Assembly (NCBI GenBank): GCA_019510465.1
Contig: JAEKKH010000175.1
Span: 1-55,718, forward strand
Direction: 5' to 3'
DNA: 55,718 bases
DNA from: Burkholderiales bacterium
GTDB taxonomy: Bacteria; Pseudomonadota; Gammaproteobacteria; Burkholderiales; Burkholderiaceae_C
Shown one piece after another: positions 1-8,912 of this stretch. The notes beneath the pieces are model-generated. The model saw only the letters and a program-made list of their open reading frames with translations, ran no database searches and was not told the origin of the DNA. The position numbers and the translations under genes are program-made. Each line of letters begins with the position of its first letter. Position 1 is the stretch's first letter.

Positions 1-48
1 AAAAGGCCGGAAGCAGCAGCAGTCGTTCCCGCGCCACTCCCGGCCTTC
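1..48 (-). terminator. Possible terminator downstream of the GH64 gene
   Basis: Read on the minus strand, AAGGCCGG and CCGGCCTT form an 8-bp stem around a long loop, followed by a short T-run (TTTT) at the window edge. A second GC-rich hairpin (CCGCGCC/GGCGCGG, 56-75) lies between it and the stop codon of the glucanase gene. The loop is long, so this is only a plausible terminator. Confidence 0.35.
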
Positions 49-90
49 GCATGATCCGCGCCCCCCAAGGCGCGGAGCCCTTCTCGCGAC

Positions 91-1866
91 TTACCAGCCG
101 ACCGTCACGGTGGCGATCGTCGGCTTCTCGGTGTGCAGCGACGAACTGAAGCCGCCGACGTCGTCATACGCGAAGCCGTACGACAGCGCGTTGATGCTGT
201 GGTCGTGCCAGAACTTCGAATACGAGTTCGACGGGTTGACGTAGAAATAGCCCGGCGAGTACCAGTGCGCCGGATCCTCGACGATGTGGCGGTTGATCGC
301 CGCGCACATCTGGGCCTGGATCTGCAGCTGCTTGTCGTAGCCCGCGGTGCCCGGCGTCTGGCCCGTCGCGTCGTTGAGCACGCCGTTGCCCAGCAGCGCT
401 TCCTGCGTCGTCGGCGCGCGCTGGATGATGTACGTGCCCTGGCCGTCCGTGAACTGGAACTGGCCGTTGACGACGTGGCCCGAGAACGTGCCTTGCTGGT
501 CGGTGAAGGTCAGCGTCTGCGTCGCGTACTTGCTCCACAGGCCCTGGATGTAGCTGTCCAGGTAGTGCGCGTTCGAGCCCGACGTGCCGAAGCTGCCATG
601 CGCCGGCGCGACGATGCGGTACGGCGAGTACGGCGCCTGCGCCAGGCCTGCGAACTGCGCCGGCACCGCCGAGGCCCAGGCCGAGAACAGCGAGGCGCGC
701 GTGGCGGTCTCGCCCACCGTCTGGTCATAGCCGTCCAGGCCCTGCAGGCGCAGACGCACCGGGAAGCCGAACTGGTCGACGCGCGTGGTGTTGCCGTAGA
801 AGCCGGTGTCCGGAAGGATGGCCATCTCGGCGAAGTCGAACGTGACGTCGATGTTCGGGTCGGTCGGGTTGTCGATGTTGGCGCCGGCGTAGCCCATGTT
901 GCCGTTCACGTCCTGGTTGACGCGGATGTACATCGGGGTGCCGACGCTCAGCAGCAGTCGCGCGGAGTTGATCGGCGGGATCGTCACCGAGCCGGCCTGC
1001 GCGATCGAGTGGAAGTAGTTGGTGTAGGTGACGCCGTTCTTGGACAGCGCGCCGTTGTCCGCGGTGGACATCGGGATCAGCTGGCCCGCCGTGTTCACCC
1101 AGACGAACTTGCCGGTCGTCCAGTCCTTGCCGATGATGGCCCAGAAGACGTGCGCATTGTCGTAGGCGTTGTTGGTGCCGTTGACGATGTTGAACGTCGT
1201 CTGCTTGTTCCACGTTCCGCCGGTGGCGCCCGTGGTCAGCTTGAACGACGAGGCCAGGTCGTTGAAGCCGTTGTTCACCAGGTTGGCGTTGTTGGCGGAC
1301 ACGGTCAGCGTGGCGCCGCCGTAGTTGACGTCGTTGTACAGGACGACCGTCACGCCGGAAGCCACCTTGACCGACGACATGCGGTCGTTCCACGCGCTGC
1401 CGACCCAGCTGCTGCTGGCGCTGGCGCAGAAGGAGTCGCCGCCGTAGTTGATGTCGGCGAAGAAGCAGGCCTGGCCGGCCGCCGGGTTCACGGACGTGCC
1501 GCCGCCGGTCGACGCGCCCACGGTGTACGAATAGGTGGGCGTGTCGTACGCCGGCGTGCCCTTGTTGTACGTGAAGCTGTAGGCGATGGTGTTGCCGGCT
1601 GAAACCGCTTGCAAGACCTGCTGGGTCTCCGCGCCGGTGCTGGCGTTGCGCGCCATCCGCAGGTTCTGCAGGGCGCCGCCGTTGACCGAGTAGTGCACGT
1701 CCGTCCAGGTCGTGGTGCTCGAGGTCGGGTTGAAATCGATCGTGGCCGTCGTGCCGCCGACCGTCACGCCCTGCGTGTAGTCGGCGGCCGTCTGGGCCTG
1801 CACGTAGCCTGCGCTACCGAGGGAAAATGCCAGCAGGACGGCAAGTCCTGCAACACGTGGAATCAT
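91..1866 (-). CDS. Secreted GH64 endo-beta-1,3-glucanase with glucan-binding and crystallin-like modules
   Basis: A 591-aa secreted enzyme predicted to cleave beta-1,3-glucans such as laminarin, curdlan or fungal wall glucan. Residues 1-25 are a signal peptide ending VQAQ. Residues 28-116 resemble the CBM56-type beta-1,3-glucan-binding module (YSVNGG, then a YSYTV end strand). Residues 131-212 look like a beta/gamma-crystallin fold with two INYGG/VNYGG repeats. Residues 220-591 match GH64 (thaumatin-like, laminaripentaose-producing type). E347 in DFAEMAI and D364 in RVDQFG sit where the family's acidic pair is expected. The gene is monocistronic, and a LacI-type palindrome lies about 200 bp upstream. 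Family assignment is confident; exact product size is inferred. Confidence 0.85.
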   Translation of the reverse strand: MIPRVAGLAVLLAFSLGSAGYVQAQTAADYTQGVTVGGTTATIDFNPTSSTTTWTDVHYSVNGGALQNLRMARNASTGAETQQVLQAVSAGNTIAYSFTYNKGTPAYDTPTYSYTVGASTGGGTSVNPAAGQACFFADINYGGDSFCASASSSWVGSAWNDRMSSVKVASGVTVVLYNDVNYGGATLTVSANNANLVNNGFNDLASSFKLTTGATGGTWNKQTTFNIVNGTNNAYDNAHVFWAIIGKDWTTGKFVWVNTAGQLIPMSTADNGALSKNGVTYTNYFHSIAQAGSVTIPPINSARLLLSVGTPMYIRVNQDVNGNMGYAGANIDNPTDPNIDVTFDFAEMAILPDTGFYGNTTRVDQFGFPVRLRLQGLDGYDQTVGETATRASLFSAWASAVPAQFAGLAQAPYSPYRIVAPAHGSFGTSGSNAHYLDSYIQGLWSKYATQTLTFTDQQGTFSGHVVNGQFQFTDGQGTYIIQRAPTTQEALLGNGVLNDATGQTPGTAGYDKQLQIQAQMCAAINRHIVEDPAHWYSPGYFYVNPSNSYSKFWHDHSINALSYGFAYDDVGGFSSSLHTEKPTIATVTVGW

Positions 1867-2212
1867 CGCTGTCTCCTGTCGTTCTTGGGTGACGCGTTCG
1901 GGCGCGCCGTCTTCAGGCCAGTCGGGGTCCGGGAAGGGCCGGGGCGACGTTCGGGCATCGCGTCCGGCACTTGGGCAGCCACCCGCTGCCTGCCTGAAGC
2001 AGCCGGGCGGAGCGGATTTGACTCCGGAAAAGGCCGTTTCGGCCGGTTTCCCGGTAATTTTTTGAAAGCGGTTTCAACGAATCACCGAAACAAGGGATGG
2101 CGAAAACCCGCGGTTCTGGCGGCGTGGCCGGGCCGGAACCGGCCGGTCGCTCGGGCACGTCGATTTCCCGACCGGGGCGGCGCCGGCCCGATAACACGCT
2201 AAATTGTTGGTC
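1867..2212. other. Divergent intergenic region between GH64 gene and spoT
   Basis: This 346-bp region has no convincing gene. It must hold the promoters of both flanking genes. The only clear signal is an AT-richer stretch around 2055-2100 containing a symmetric TTGAAA/TTTCAA element. I could not place -35/-10 boxes with confidence. Confidence 0.6.
2062..2077. promoter_or_regulatory. Candidate LacI-family operator
   Basis: TTGAAAGCGGTTTCAA has 6-bp perfect arms (TTGAAA/TTTCAA) around a CG-containing centre. This is the general form of LacI/GalR-family operators in proteobacterial sugar regulons. It lies about 195 bp upstream of the glucanase start and about 135 bp upstream of spoT. A polysaccharide-degradation gene is the likelier target. 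No LacI-family regulator is encoded in the window. Confidence 0.45.
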
Positions 2213-4477
2213 ATGAGTATTCGTTCGTTCGCCGCCGACCTGCTGCCTGCCAAGCTGCACGGCCTGGCGCGCACCCCGGCCGCCACGACGCCGCAAGCCG
2301 AGGTCACCACCTTCGCCGAGCTGTCCGAGAAGCTGGGCTACCTGACCAAGTCCGACCTGAAGAAGGTGCGCGAGGCCTACAAGTTCGCCGACGAGGCGCA
2401 CCTGGGCCAGCTGCGCGCCAGCGGCATCCCGTACATCACGCACCCGCTCGCGGTCACCGGCCTGGCGGCCGACTGGAAGCTCGATGCCACCGCGCTGATG
2501 GCGGCGCTGATGCACGACACCATCGAGGACTGCGGCGTCACCAAGCCGGAGCTGATCGAGCGCTTCGGCGCGCCCACCGCCGACCTGGTCGACGGCCTGA
2601 CCAAGCTGGACAAGCTGCAGTTCTCCACCCGCGAGGACGGGCAGGCCGAGTCGTTCCGCAAGATGCTGCTGGCGATGTCGCGCGACGTGCGCGTGATCCT
2701 CATCAAGCTGTGCGACCGCCTGCACAACATGCGCACGATGGAGGCGATGGCGCCGGCCAAGCGCGCCCGCATCGCACGCGAGACCATCGAGATCTTCGCC
2801 CCCATCGCGCACCGCCTGGGCCTGAACCAGATGTACCGCGAGCTGCAGGACCTGTCGTTCCGCTTCATGTACCCCTGGCGGTATGCAGCGATCGCCAAGG
2901 CGCTGGAGCGCGCGCGCGGGACGCGGCGCGACATCGTGGACCGCATGCGGCGCGACGTGGAGAAGGCGTTCACCGAGGCGCGCACCAAGGTCACCGTCTT
3001 CAGCCGCGAGAAGACGGTGTTCTCGATCTACCGCAAGATGCGCGAGAAGCACGCCGGCTTCGCGCAGGTCAACGACATCTTCGGCTTCCGCATCGTCGTG
3101 CACTCGCTGCCCGAGTGCTACCTGTCGTTGGGCACGCTGCACCAGACGTACAAGCCGGTGCCCGGCCGCTTCAAGGACTACATCGCCATCCCCAAGGCCA
3201 ACGGCTACCAGTCGCTGCACACCACGCTGGTCAATCCGCTGGGCACGGCGGTCGAGTTCCAGGTGCGCACCGAGGAGATGCACGCGGTGGCCGAGGCCGG
3301 CATCGCGGCGCACTGGATGTACAAGGTCGGACCGCAGGGCGGACGGCCCGACGAGGCGCAGCGCCTGGGCGCGATGTGGCTGCAGTCGCTGATCGACATC
3401 CAGAGCGACACGCACGACTCCAGCGAGTTCCTGGAGCACGTCAAGATCGACCTGTTCCCCGAGGCCGTCTACGTCTTCACGCCCAAGAGCAAGATCCTGG
3501 CGCTGCCGCGCGGCGCGACGCCGATCGACTTCGCCTACGCGATCCACTCCGACGTCGGCGACCATTGCGTCGCCGCCAAGGTCAACGGCGAGCCGGTCGC
3601 CCTGCGCACGGAGCTCAAGAGCGGCGACGTCGTCGAGGTGAGCACCTCGCCCAACGCGCGGCCCAACCCGTCGTGGCTGAACTCGGTGCGCACCGGGCGC
3701 GCGCGCTCCAAGATCCGCCACTTCCTGAAGAACCTCGAGCACGAGGAATCCATCCTTCTCGGCGAGAAGCTGCTGACGCAGGCGCTGCGCAACGAAGGCA
3801 TGGCGGTGCCGGGCGACGACGAGGAGCACGCCGCGCTGTGGCAGTCGCTCACGCGCTGGAGCGGCAGCCGCAGCCGGGCCGAGCTGATGGTGGACATCGG
3901 GCTGGGCCGCAAGATCGCCTCCATCGTCGCCAAGCGCCTGGCGCAGCTGCTGGGCGAGCGCGGCCAGCGCCCGGGCGCGATCGCGCTGACCATGGGCCGC
4001 TTCGCCAGCAACGAGGCGGCCGTCGGCCAGAACGTCGTCGAGATCGACGGCAGCGAGGGCGCGTCGGTGCAGTTGGCCACCTGCTGCCGTCCGATCCCCG
4101 GCGACGAGGTCGCGGGCTACTTCGGCGGCGAGGGCCTGACGGTGCACACGAAGGACTGCTCGATCGGCCGCCGCCTGCGCGAACGCGACGCGGAACGCTG
4201 GATGGAGGTCGACTGGGCCGAGCAGCTGACGCGCCAGTTCGAGAGCGCGGTCAGCGTGCTGGTGCGCAACACCAAGGGCACGCTGGCGCAGGTCGCGCAG
4301 GCCATCAGCGCCGCCGAGGCCGACATCACGCACATCGACATGGGCGACGAGCGCGCGTCCGAGACGACCGAGCTGCGCCTGCTGGTGAGCGTGCGCGACC
4401 GCCTGCACCTGGCCGACGTGCTGCGCACGCTCAAGCGCGCGTCGTCGGTCCTGCGCGCCGCCCGCGTCAAGCCCTGA
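2213..4477 (+). CDS. spoT: Bifunctional (p)ppGpp synthetase/hydrolase SpoT (RelA/SpoT family)
   Basis: A 754-aa cytoplasmic enzyme that makes and degrades the stringent-response alarmone (p)ppGpp. The N-terminal HD hydrolase domain keeps HD (101-102) and the ED pair (105-106) in HDTIEDCG, so hydrolase activity is expected. The synthetase domain has GRFKDYIAIPKANGYQSLHT (318-337). The basic RFKD form of this motif is typical of bifunctional Rel/SpoT rather than monofunctional RelA. A TGS domain (about 415-475) and a C-terminal ACT domain (about 675-750) follow. I start at ATG 2213; an in-frame TTG at 2204 is possible. The gene is not next to rpoZ or gmk here, unlike many gammaproteobacteria. 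It converges on the next gene with a 9-bp gap. Confidence 0.95.
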   Translation: MSIRSFAADLLPAKLHGLARTPAATTPQAEVTTFAELSEKLGYLTKSDLKKVREAYKFADEAHLGQLRASGIPYITHPLAVTGLAADWKLDATALMAALMHDTIEDCGVTKPELIERFGAPTADLVDGLTKLDKLQFSTREDGQAESFRKMLLAMSRDVRVILIKLCDRLHNMRTMEAMAPAKRARIARETIEIFAPIAHRLGLNQMYRELQDLSFRFMYPWRYAAIAKALERARGTRRDIVDRMRRDVEKAFTEARTKVTVFSREKTVFSIYRKMREKHAGFAQVNDIFGFRIVVHSLPECYLSLGTLHQTYKPVPGRFKDYIAIPKANGYQSLHTTLVNPLGTAVEFQVRTEEMHAVAEAGIAAHWMYKVGPQGGRPDEAQRLGAMWLQSLIDIQSDTHDSSEFLEHVKIDLFPEAVYVFTPKSKILALPRGATPIDFAYAIHSDVGDHCVAAKVNGEPVALRTELKSGDVVEVSTSPNARPNPSWLNSVRTGRARSKIRHFLKNLEHEESILLGEKLLTQALRNEGMAVPGDDEEHAALWQSLTRWSGSRSRAELMVDIGLGRKIASIVAKRLAQLLGERGQRPGAIALTMGRFASNEAAVGQNVVEIDGSEGASVQLATCCRPIPGDEVAGYFGGEGLTVHTKDCSIGRRLRERDAERWMEVDWAEQLTRQFESAVSVLVRNTKGTLAQVAQAISAAEADITHIDMGDERASETTELRLLVSVRDRLHLADVLRTLKRASSVLRAARVKP

Positions 4478-4486
4478 CGCGCGGCC

Positions 4487-5044
4487 TCACTGCACGCCTG
4501 CCGGCGCGGTGACGGGAACGGCGTCGGCGTCCGGGCGCGGCGCCGCGCCCGCGACCGCCTGCGGCGAGGCTTCAACGGACCGGCCGCGCCCGGCCGCGTC
4601 GGGGAGCACCGGCGCGCCGGCGGCATCGGTCGACGCCGACGGCAGGTAGCGCGCCGTCGCCATGCCGATCGCCGCCAGCGCCAGCAGCACGGCAGCGATG
4701 CGATGCGCCGTGATGGCGAGCGCCCGTGGGCCGGCCGGATCGCGCGCACGGTCGCGCAAGGCAAGCGTCGCGCGGCCGACCCCCGCGATCTGCACGACCA
4801 GCGCGACCGCCGACGCAGCGATCGCCGCGAGCAGGACCTGCTCGGCGCGCCCGAACGCATGCGCATGGAGCGTGTGGCCCAGGTAGCCGCCCGTGACGAA
4901 CGCCAGCACGGCCGCGGCCAGTTGCGGCTTGAACAGGCGCTCCATGGCGACGCCGTCCGTGCGGGCCAGCGCGAACGTGCTGCCGGCCCAGAAGACCGCG
5001 GCGAGGACGTGCAGCGCCGCGACGAGGATCAATGCGTATTGCAT
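4487..5044 (-). CDS. Small multi-pass membrane protein, CopD/DUF2269-like
   Basis: A 185-aa inner-membrane protein with about four hydrophobic helices (roughly residues 3-20, 40-60, 70-90 and 115-135) and a Pro/Ala-rich cytoplasmic or periplasmic tail of about 45 residues. The start (ALHVLAAVFWAGSTFALAR) resembles CopD/DUF2269-type membrane proteins, which often carry an early His and Trp. I chose ATG 5044 because the hydrophobic helix begins there; an upstream in-frame start at 5080 would add only polar residues. A good sigma70-like promoter lies upstream at 5072-5100. Function is unknown. It is divergent from the next membrane gene. Confidence 0.65.
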   Translation of the reverse strand: MQYALILVAALHVLAAVFWAGSTFALARTDGVAMERLFKPQLAAAVLAFVTGGYLGHTLHAHAFGRAEQVLLAAIAASAVALVVQIAGVGRATLALRDRARDPAGPRALAITAHRIAAVLLALAAIGMATARYLPSASTDAAGAPVLPDAAGRGRSVEASPQAVAGAAPRPDADAVPVTAPAGVQ

Positions 5045-5071
5045 GGCCGTGTATGTCAGTCTCGATGTTTT

Positions 5072-5100
5072 ACTGTACATGCTGTATATTCATTTTTCAA
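5072..5100 (-). promoter_or_regulatory. Sigma70-like promoter for the 4487-5044 gene
   Basis: On the minus strand TTGAAA (5100-5095) is followed by exactly 17 bp and TACAGT (5077-5072), a reasonable -35/-10 pair 28 bp before ATG 5044. The region is unusually AT-rich for this genome. It also contains two CTGTA direct repeats 9 bp apart (5074, 5083) and TATATT at 5085-5090, which could serve as the -10 of the divergent gene. The nearby TetR regulator (5559) is a possible binder, by inference. Confidence 0.5.
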
Positions 5101-5149
5101 GAACCCCACGTCCTGCAGCGCAGGCCCCCTCATCGAGAAAGGAACGAGC

Positions 5150-5524
5150 ATGTCCAGGACCGCATTCACCATCCAGGCGTTCGGGGCTTACCTGATCGTC
5201 CTCAGCCTCGGCCTGATGGCGGCGCCCAACGCGCTGCTGCCGCTGTTCGGGATGCCGCAGACGTCCGAGGTCTGGATACGCGTGGCCGGCCTGGTCGTCT
5301 TCAACGAGGGCGTCTGCTACTGGTTCGCCGCCAGGTCGGACGCCGTGCCGTTCTTCCGGGCCTCGGTCTACGTGCGCAGCCTGGCGCCGGTCGTGTTCGG
5401 CGCATTCGTGCTCGCGGGGCTGGCCCGCCCTGCCCTGGTCGCGTTCGGACTGGTCGACCTGGCGGCGGGCGTGTGGACCCTCGTCACGCTGCGCGCCGAG
5501 ACGCGCGCTCCCGTGGCCGCCTGA
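5150..5524 (+). CDS. Small four-helix membrane protein
   Basis: A 124-aa hydrophobic protein with about four predicted transmembrane segments (FGAYLIVLSLGLMAAPNALL near the N-terminus, then around 40-55, 75-95 and 98-115). It is unlike any enzyme I recognise and resembles small uncharacterised integral membrane proteins found next to TetR regulators. ATG 5150 is preceded by GAAAGGA (5136-5142) at good spacing. The TetR gene begins 34 bp downstream on the same strand, so the two are probably co-transcribed, and the membrane protein may be a regulated target. Confidence 0.7.
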   Translation: MSRTAFTIQAFGAYLIVLSLGLMAAPNALLPLFGMPQTSEVWIRVAGLVVFNEGVCYWFAARSDAVPFFRASVYVRSLAPVVFGAFVLAGLARPALVAFGLVDLAAGVWTLVTLRAETRAPVAA

Positions 5525-5558
5525 GCCCGGCCTCGCCGCGCGAAATACAATCGACGGG

Positions 5559-6197
5559 ATGCCAGACAGCGTCGAGCCGAGCCGCAAGCCCTACGTGAGC
5601 GCGCTGAGGACCGCGGCCGCCGACGCCAAGCGCGGACGCGTGATCGCCGCCGCGACGCAGTCCCTGCGCGAGGAAGGCGGCCTGGGCGGCTTCTCGCTGG
5701 ATTCCGTGGCCAAGGCGGCCGGCGTGACCCGGTTGACGGTCTACAACCAGTTCGGTTCGCGCCGCGGCCTGCTCGAGGCCGTGTTCGACGACATCGCGGC
5801 ACGCGGCCGCCTGGCGACGATTCCCGAGGCGCTGTCGCTGGCGGATCCCCTGCAGGGCCTGGACGCGATCATCGAGCGGTTCTGCGCCTTCTGGTCGTCG
5901 GACGAGGCGATCGGCCGACTTCACGACGCGATGGCCTCGGACGCCGAATTCGCCATCGCCCTCACCCAGCGCAACGAGCGGCGCAGGAAGTTGCTGCAGG
6001 CTCTCATGAAGCGCCTGCTGCCCGCCGACGTGCCCGCGCGGCGACGGCGCGACGCCATCGACTTCGTGTACGCGATGACCAGCTACGCCATGTTCCGCCT
6101 GCTCGGCTCGAACCGCAGCGTCGACGCGGTGGCGGAACTCGTCAAGACATCGTGCCGGGCCGTGCTGGACGATGCCGCAGCCACGCGGTCGGGTTGA
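5559..6197 (+). CDS. TetR/AcrR family transcriptional regulator
   Basis: A 212-aa DNA-binding repressor. The N-terminal helix-turn-helix spans about residues 25-75 with the TetR signature FSLDSVAKAAGVTRLTVYNQFGS. The all-helical C-terminal ligand domain is unassigned. It lies 34 bp downstream of the small membrane protein on the same strand and converges with the oxidoreductase gene (46-bp gap). Its operator is not proven; the CTGTA-repeat region at 5071-5090 is a candidate. Confidence 0.88.
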   Translation: MPDSVEPSRKPYVSALRTAAADAKRGRVIAAATQSLREEGGLGGFSLDSVAKAAGVTRLTVYNQFGSRRGLLEAVFDDIAARGRLATIPEALSLADPLQGLDAIIERFCAFWSSDEAIGRLHDAMASDAEFAIALTQRNERRRKLLQALMKRLLPADVPARRRRDAIDFVYAMTSYAMFRLLGSNRSVDAVAELVKTSCRAVLDDAAATRSG

Positions 6198-6243
6198 TGC
6201 GCCAGCGCGCGCTGGTCACCGCCCGCCGGGCGACGCACCAGCG

Positions 6244-7230
6244 CTAGGCGCCGGGCCAATAGATCGGATCGGGCACGTCGGCGACCGCGCCCCTGAGGTC
6301 CAACACCAGCTTGCCCGTGACGTGGCCGTCCTCCAGCGCGCGCAGCGCCTCCTTGGCGTCGCCCAGCGCGTACTTGCGCGACACCACGGGGCGCACCTTG
6401 CCGGCCTGGATCAGCGCGTCGATCTCGCGCAGCTGGCCGGCGTCGGGCCCGGCCTGATAGCCCACGGCGCGCACGCCGATCGCGTCGGCCCTTTCCTTCG
6501 GCGGCTGGCCGACCGTCGACACCAGCGTGCCGCCGCGCCTGAGCACCGCCCACGAGCGTTCCTGCACCTCGCCGCCGATCAGGTCGAACACCAGGTCGAT
6601 GTCGCGGGTCTTCGTCTCGAAGCGCTCCTGGACGTGATCGACGACCTCGTCGGCGCCCAGGTTGCGCGCGAGCTCGACGTCGTCGGTCGACACGGTGGTG
6701 ATGACATGCGCGCCGCGGGCCTTCGCGAACTGCACCGCGAAGTGGCCGACGCCTCCGGCGCCCGCATGGATCAGCACGCGCTGGCCGGCGCGCAATCCAC
6801 CCTGGACGAACAGGCCCTGCCAGGCGGTCAACGCGGCCAGCGGCACCGCGGCAGCGGCCATGCGATCCAGCGCCCCGGGCACGGGGACGACCTGCTCGGG
6901 CCGCGCGATCGTGTATTGCGCGAGCGCGCCGTGCTTCATGTCGACCATGCCGTGAACCAGCGTTCCGGCCGGCAGCGCCGCGTCGTCGGACTGCAGCACG
7001 GTCGCGCTGAAGTCGCGGCCCAGCACGAAGGGCAGCTTGTCTTCCTTGACCACCGGGTAGCGGCCGCTGCGGATCTTCCAGTCGACCGGGTTGAGGCTGG
7101 CGGCCTCCACCTTGAGCAGCAGTTCGCCGTCGCTGGGCACCGGCACCGGGATGTCGGCCAACTCGACCGCCTCCGGGCCGCCGAAATGGCGGATCAGGAC
7201 GGCGTGCATCAGGGGCGGCGGGGTCTGCAT
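6244..7230 (-). CDS. NADP-dependent MDR-family (zinc-free quinone-oxidoreductase-like) reductase
   Basis: A 328-aa medium-chain dehydrogenase/reductase. The N-terminal GroES-like domain (MHAVLIRHFGGPEAVEL, about 8-125) has EAASLNPVDWKIRSGRYP. The Rossmann domain has the AGAGGVGHFAVQFAKARGA nucleotide motif near 155-172. No structural or catalytic zinc cysteine cluster is present, so it belongs with quinone or alkenal/alkenone reductase-like members. GAGGTG precedes ATG 7230; ATG 7209 is an alternative. The substrate is unknown. It lies downstream of the peptide transporter on the same strand with a 101-bp gap, so co-transcription is uncertain. Confidence 0.85.
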   Translation of the reverse strand: MQTPPPLMHAVLIRHFGGPEAVELADIPVPVPSDGELLLKVEAASLNPVDWKIRSGRYPVVKEDKLPFVLGRDFSATVLQSDDAALPAGTLVHGMVDMKHGALAQYTIARPEQVVPVPGALDRMAAAAVPLAALTAWQGLFVQGGLRAGQRVLIHAGAGGVGHFAVQFAKARGAHVITTVSTDDVELARNLGADEVVDHVQERFETKTRDIDLVFDLIGGEVQERSWAVLRRGGTLVSTVGQPPKERADAIGVRAVGYQAGPDAGQLREIDALIQAGKVRPVVSRKYALGDAKEALRALEDGHVTGKLVLDLRGAVADVPDPIYWPGA

Positions 7231-7331
7231 GGCGGCACCTCGGGACGGTTCGAATCGTCCCGGGACGGCAAGCGACACGCCCGCGCCTGCTCGCCGTCGC
7301 GCGCCGTCGCGCGTGGCGCGCGTGGCGCGCG

Positions 7332-8774
7332 TCAGTGCGCGGGGGCGAGCGCCGCGTCGTCGGCCGCCGGCTCGCCGGGCGGCAGGATCGCCGCGGGCGA
7401 CAGCCAGCGCCAGAACAGCAGGCGCACCAGCACCAGCAGGCCCCCGCCGAGCGCCACCAGCGCGGCATGCATGCCCCAGAACTGCGCGCTGGGCATCTTC
7501 TCCATCAGGCCCGCGAGCCAGCCGACGAAGGTGTTGCCGATCGACAGGTGCAGATAGTAGATGCCGATCACCAGGCCGACGATCTGCTTGGGCGCGCAGC
7601 GCGAATACAGCGCCAGGCCCACGGGCAGGATGTTGGCGAAGCCCATGTCGTTGAAGATCGTGTAGGCCAGCGTCCAGCCGAAGCCCACGCGCGCATGCGT
7701 CGCGTCGACGATGCCGCCCGCGACCATCATCGCCCCCGGGCCAGCGGCGGCCATCAGCGTACCGATGGCCATCTTGACGAGTTCGTCGGGTTCGTTGCGG
7801 CGCTGGCTCCACCATTTCCAGAAGGCGATGGACATCAGCATGGTCACGAGGCTGACCACCGCGTCGACCACCTGCAGCCAGGTGGTGGGCACGCGCCAGC
7901 CGAACATCACCAGATCCATGTGCTTGTCGGACCACAGCGGGAAGCCGGTGCTGATCTGCTGGTTGCCGAGGATGGTCAGCATCAGGATCGGGATGATGCC
8001 CACGAGGATGGCCACGCGGCCCCATTCGCGCGGCGTGATCTTCGGCTGCTCGATCGTCGCCGACGCGGACCTGCGCTCGGGCTCCGGCGGCAGCCAGCCG
8101 CGTCCGGCCAGGTAGGTGACCAGGCCGATCAGCATGCCCGCGCCGGCGGCGTCGAAGCCCCAGTGCCAGGCCACCTTCTCGCCCAGCGTGCCGCAGACCA
8201 GCGGCGAGACGATCACGGCGATCTGCACGGCGAGCAGGAAGATCTGGAACGCACTCGCGTTGCGCTTGTCGCCGGGCCGGTAGAGCGCGCCCACCTGCGC
8301 CGCGATGTTGCCCTTGAACAGGCCCACGCCCACCAGCAGGCACGCGATGGCGATCAGGAAGCCGGCCTCGAACGCCATCAGGAAATGGCCGACGGCCATC
8401 AGGGTCGCGCCGAGCACGACGGCGCGCGTGCGGCCCAGCCATCGGTCGGCGACGATGCCGCCGAACACCGGCGTGAAGTAGACGAGGCCACCGTACAGGC
8501 CGACCACGAGCGAGCCGAACTGGAACGGCGTCATCGGCCCGGTGATGAACTCGATGGCGCGCCGCCCGGCGTCGATGCCCATCACCTGGGCGATGTGTTC
8601 GGGCAGGAACAGGTACTTCGTGAGGTACAGGCCGAGCAGGCCCTGCATGCCGTAGTACGAGAAGCGTTCCCAGAACTCGCAGAACGCCAGCCAGCCCAGG
8701 CCGAGGGGGTGGCCGAGAAACCTGGTGTCGTCGCGCGAGAACGGGGGGTCGGAGGCAATGGCGGTCGAGGACAC
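7332..8774 (-). CDS. POT/PTR family proton-coupled oligopeptide transporter
   Basis: A 480-aa inner-membrane symporter importing di- and tripeptides with protons. The family motif ExxERFxYY appears as EFWERFSYYGMQG near the N-terminus, followed by FGGIVADRWLGRTRAV, typical of major-facilitator loop 2-3. About 12-14 hydrophobic segments are visible. The start is uncertain: I chose GTG 8774, where conserved sequence begins; an in-frame TTG at 8849 would add 25 residues. The preceding gene on this strand encodes a glutaminyl cyclase, which also acts on peptides, but the 138-bp gap makes an operon only possible. Confidence 0.88.
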   Translation of the reverse strand: MSSTAIASDPPFSRDDTRFLGHPLGLGWLAFCEFWERFSYYGMQGLLGLYLTKYLFLPEHIAQVMGIDAGRRAIEFITGPMTPFQFGSLVVGLYGGLVYFTPVFGGIVADRWLGRTRAVVLGATLMAVGHFLMAFEAGFLIAIACLLVGVGLFKGNIAAQVGALYRPGDKRNASAFQIFLLAVQIAVIVSPLVCGTLGEKVAWHWGFDAAGAGMLIGLVTYLAGRGWLPPEPERRSASATIEQPKITPREWGRVAILVGIIPILMLTILGNQQISTGFPLWSDKHMDLVMFGWRVPTTWLQVVDAVVSLVTMLMSIAFWKWWSQRRNEPDELVKMAIGTLMAAAGPGAMMVAGGIVDATHARVGFGWTLAYTIFNDMGFANILPVGLALYSRCAPKQIVGLVIGIYYLHLSIGNTFVGWLAGLMEKMPSAQFWGMHAALVALGGGLLVLVRLLFWRWLSPAAILPPGEPAADDAALAPAH

Positions 8775-8912
8775 GGGCAGAAATTCCAGGAAAAACGATG
8801 CGGGACTGTGGTGCAGGCCTCCGGCCCGCGCAATGCGGAAAGCCCGCAAGCGGGGACGAACGGAGGAATTGGCGGTGCGAGAGGCGGGAAACCGACGAAA
8901 AGTCGAGCCGGC

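Noticed and set aside
5071..5090. Possible LexA box TACTGTACATGCTGTATATT
   Set aside because: The two CTGT halves are in direct, not inverted, orientation; no ACAG half is present, unlike the true box at 45623.
7296..7335. GCGCGTGGCGCGCGTGGCGCGCGT short repeat before the transporter stop
   Set aside because: Too short and typical of G+C-rich intergenic sequence; no clear hairpin with a T-run.
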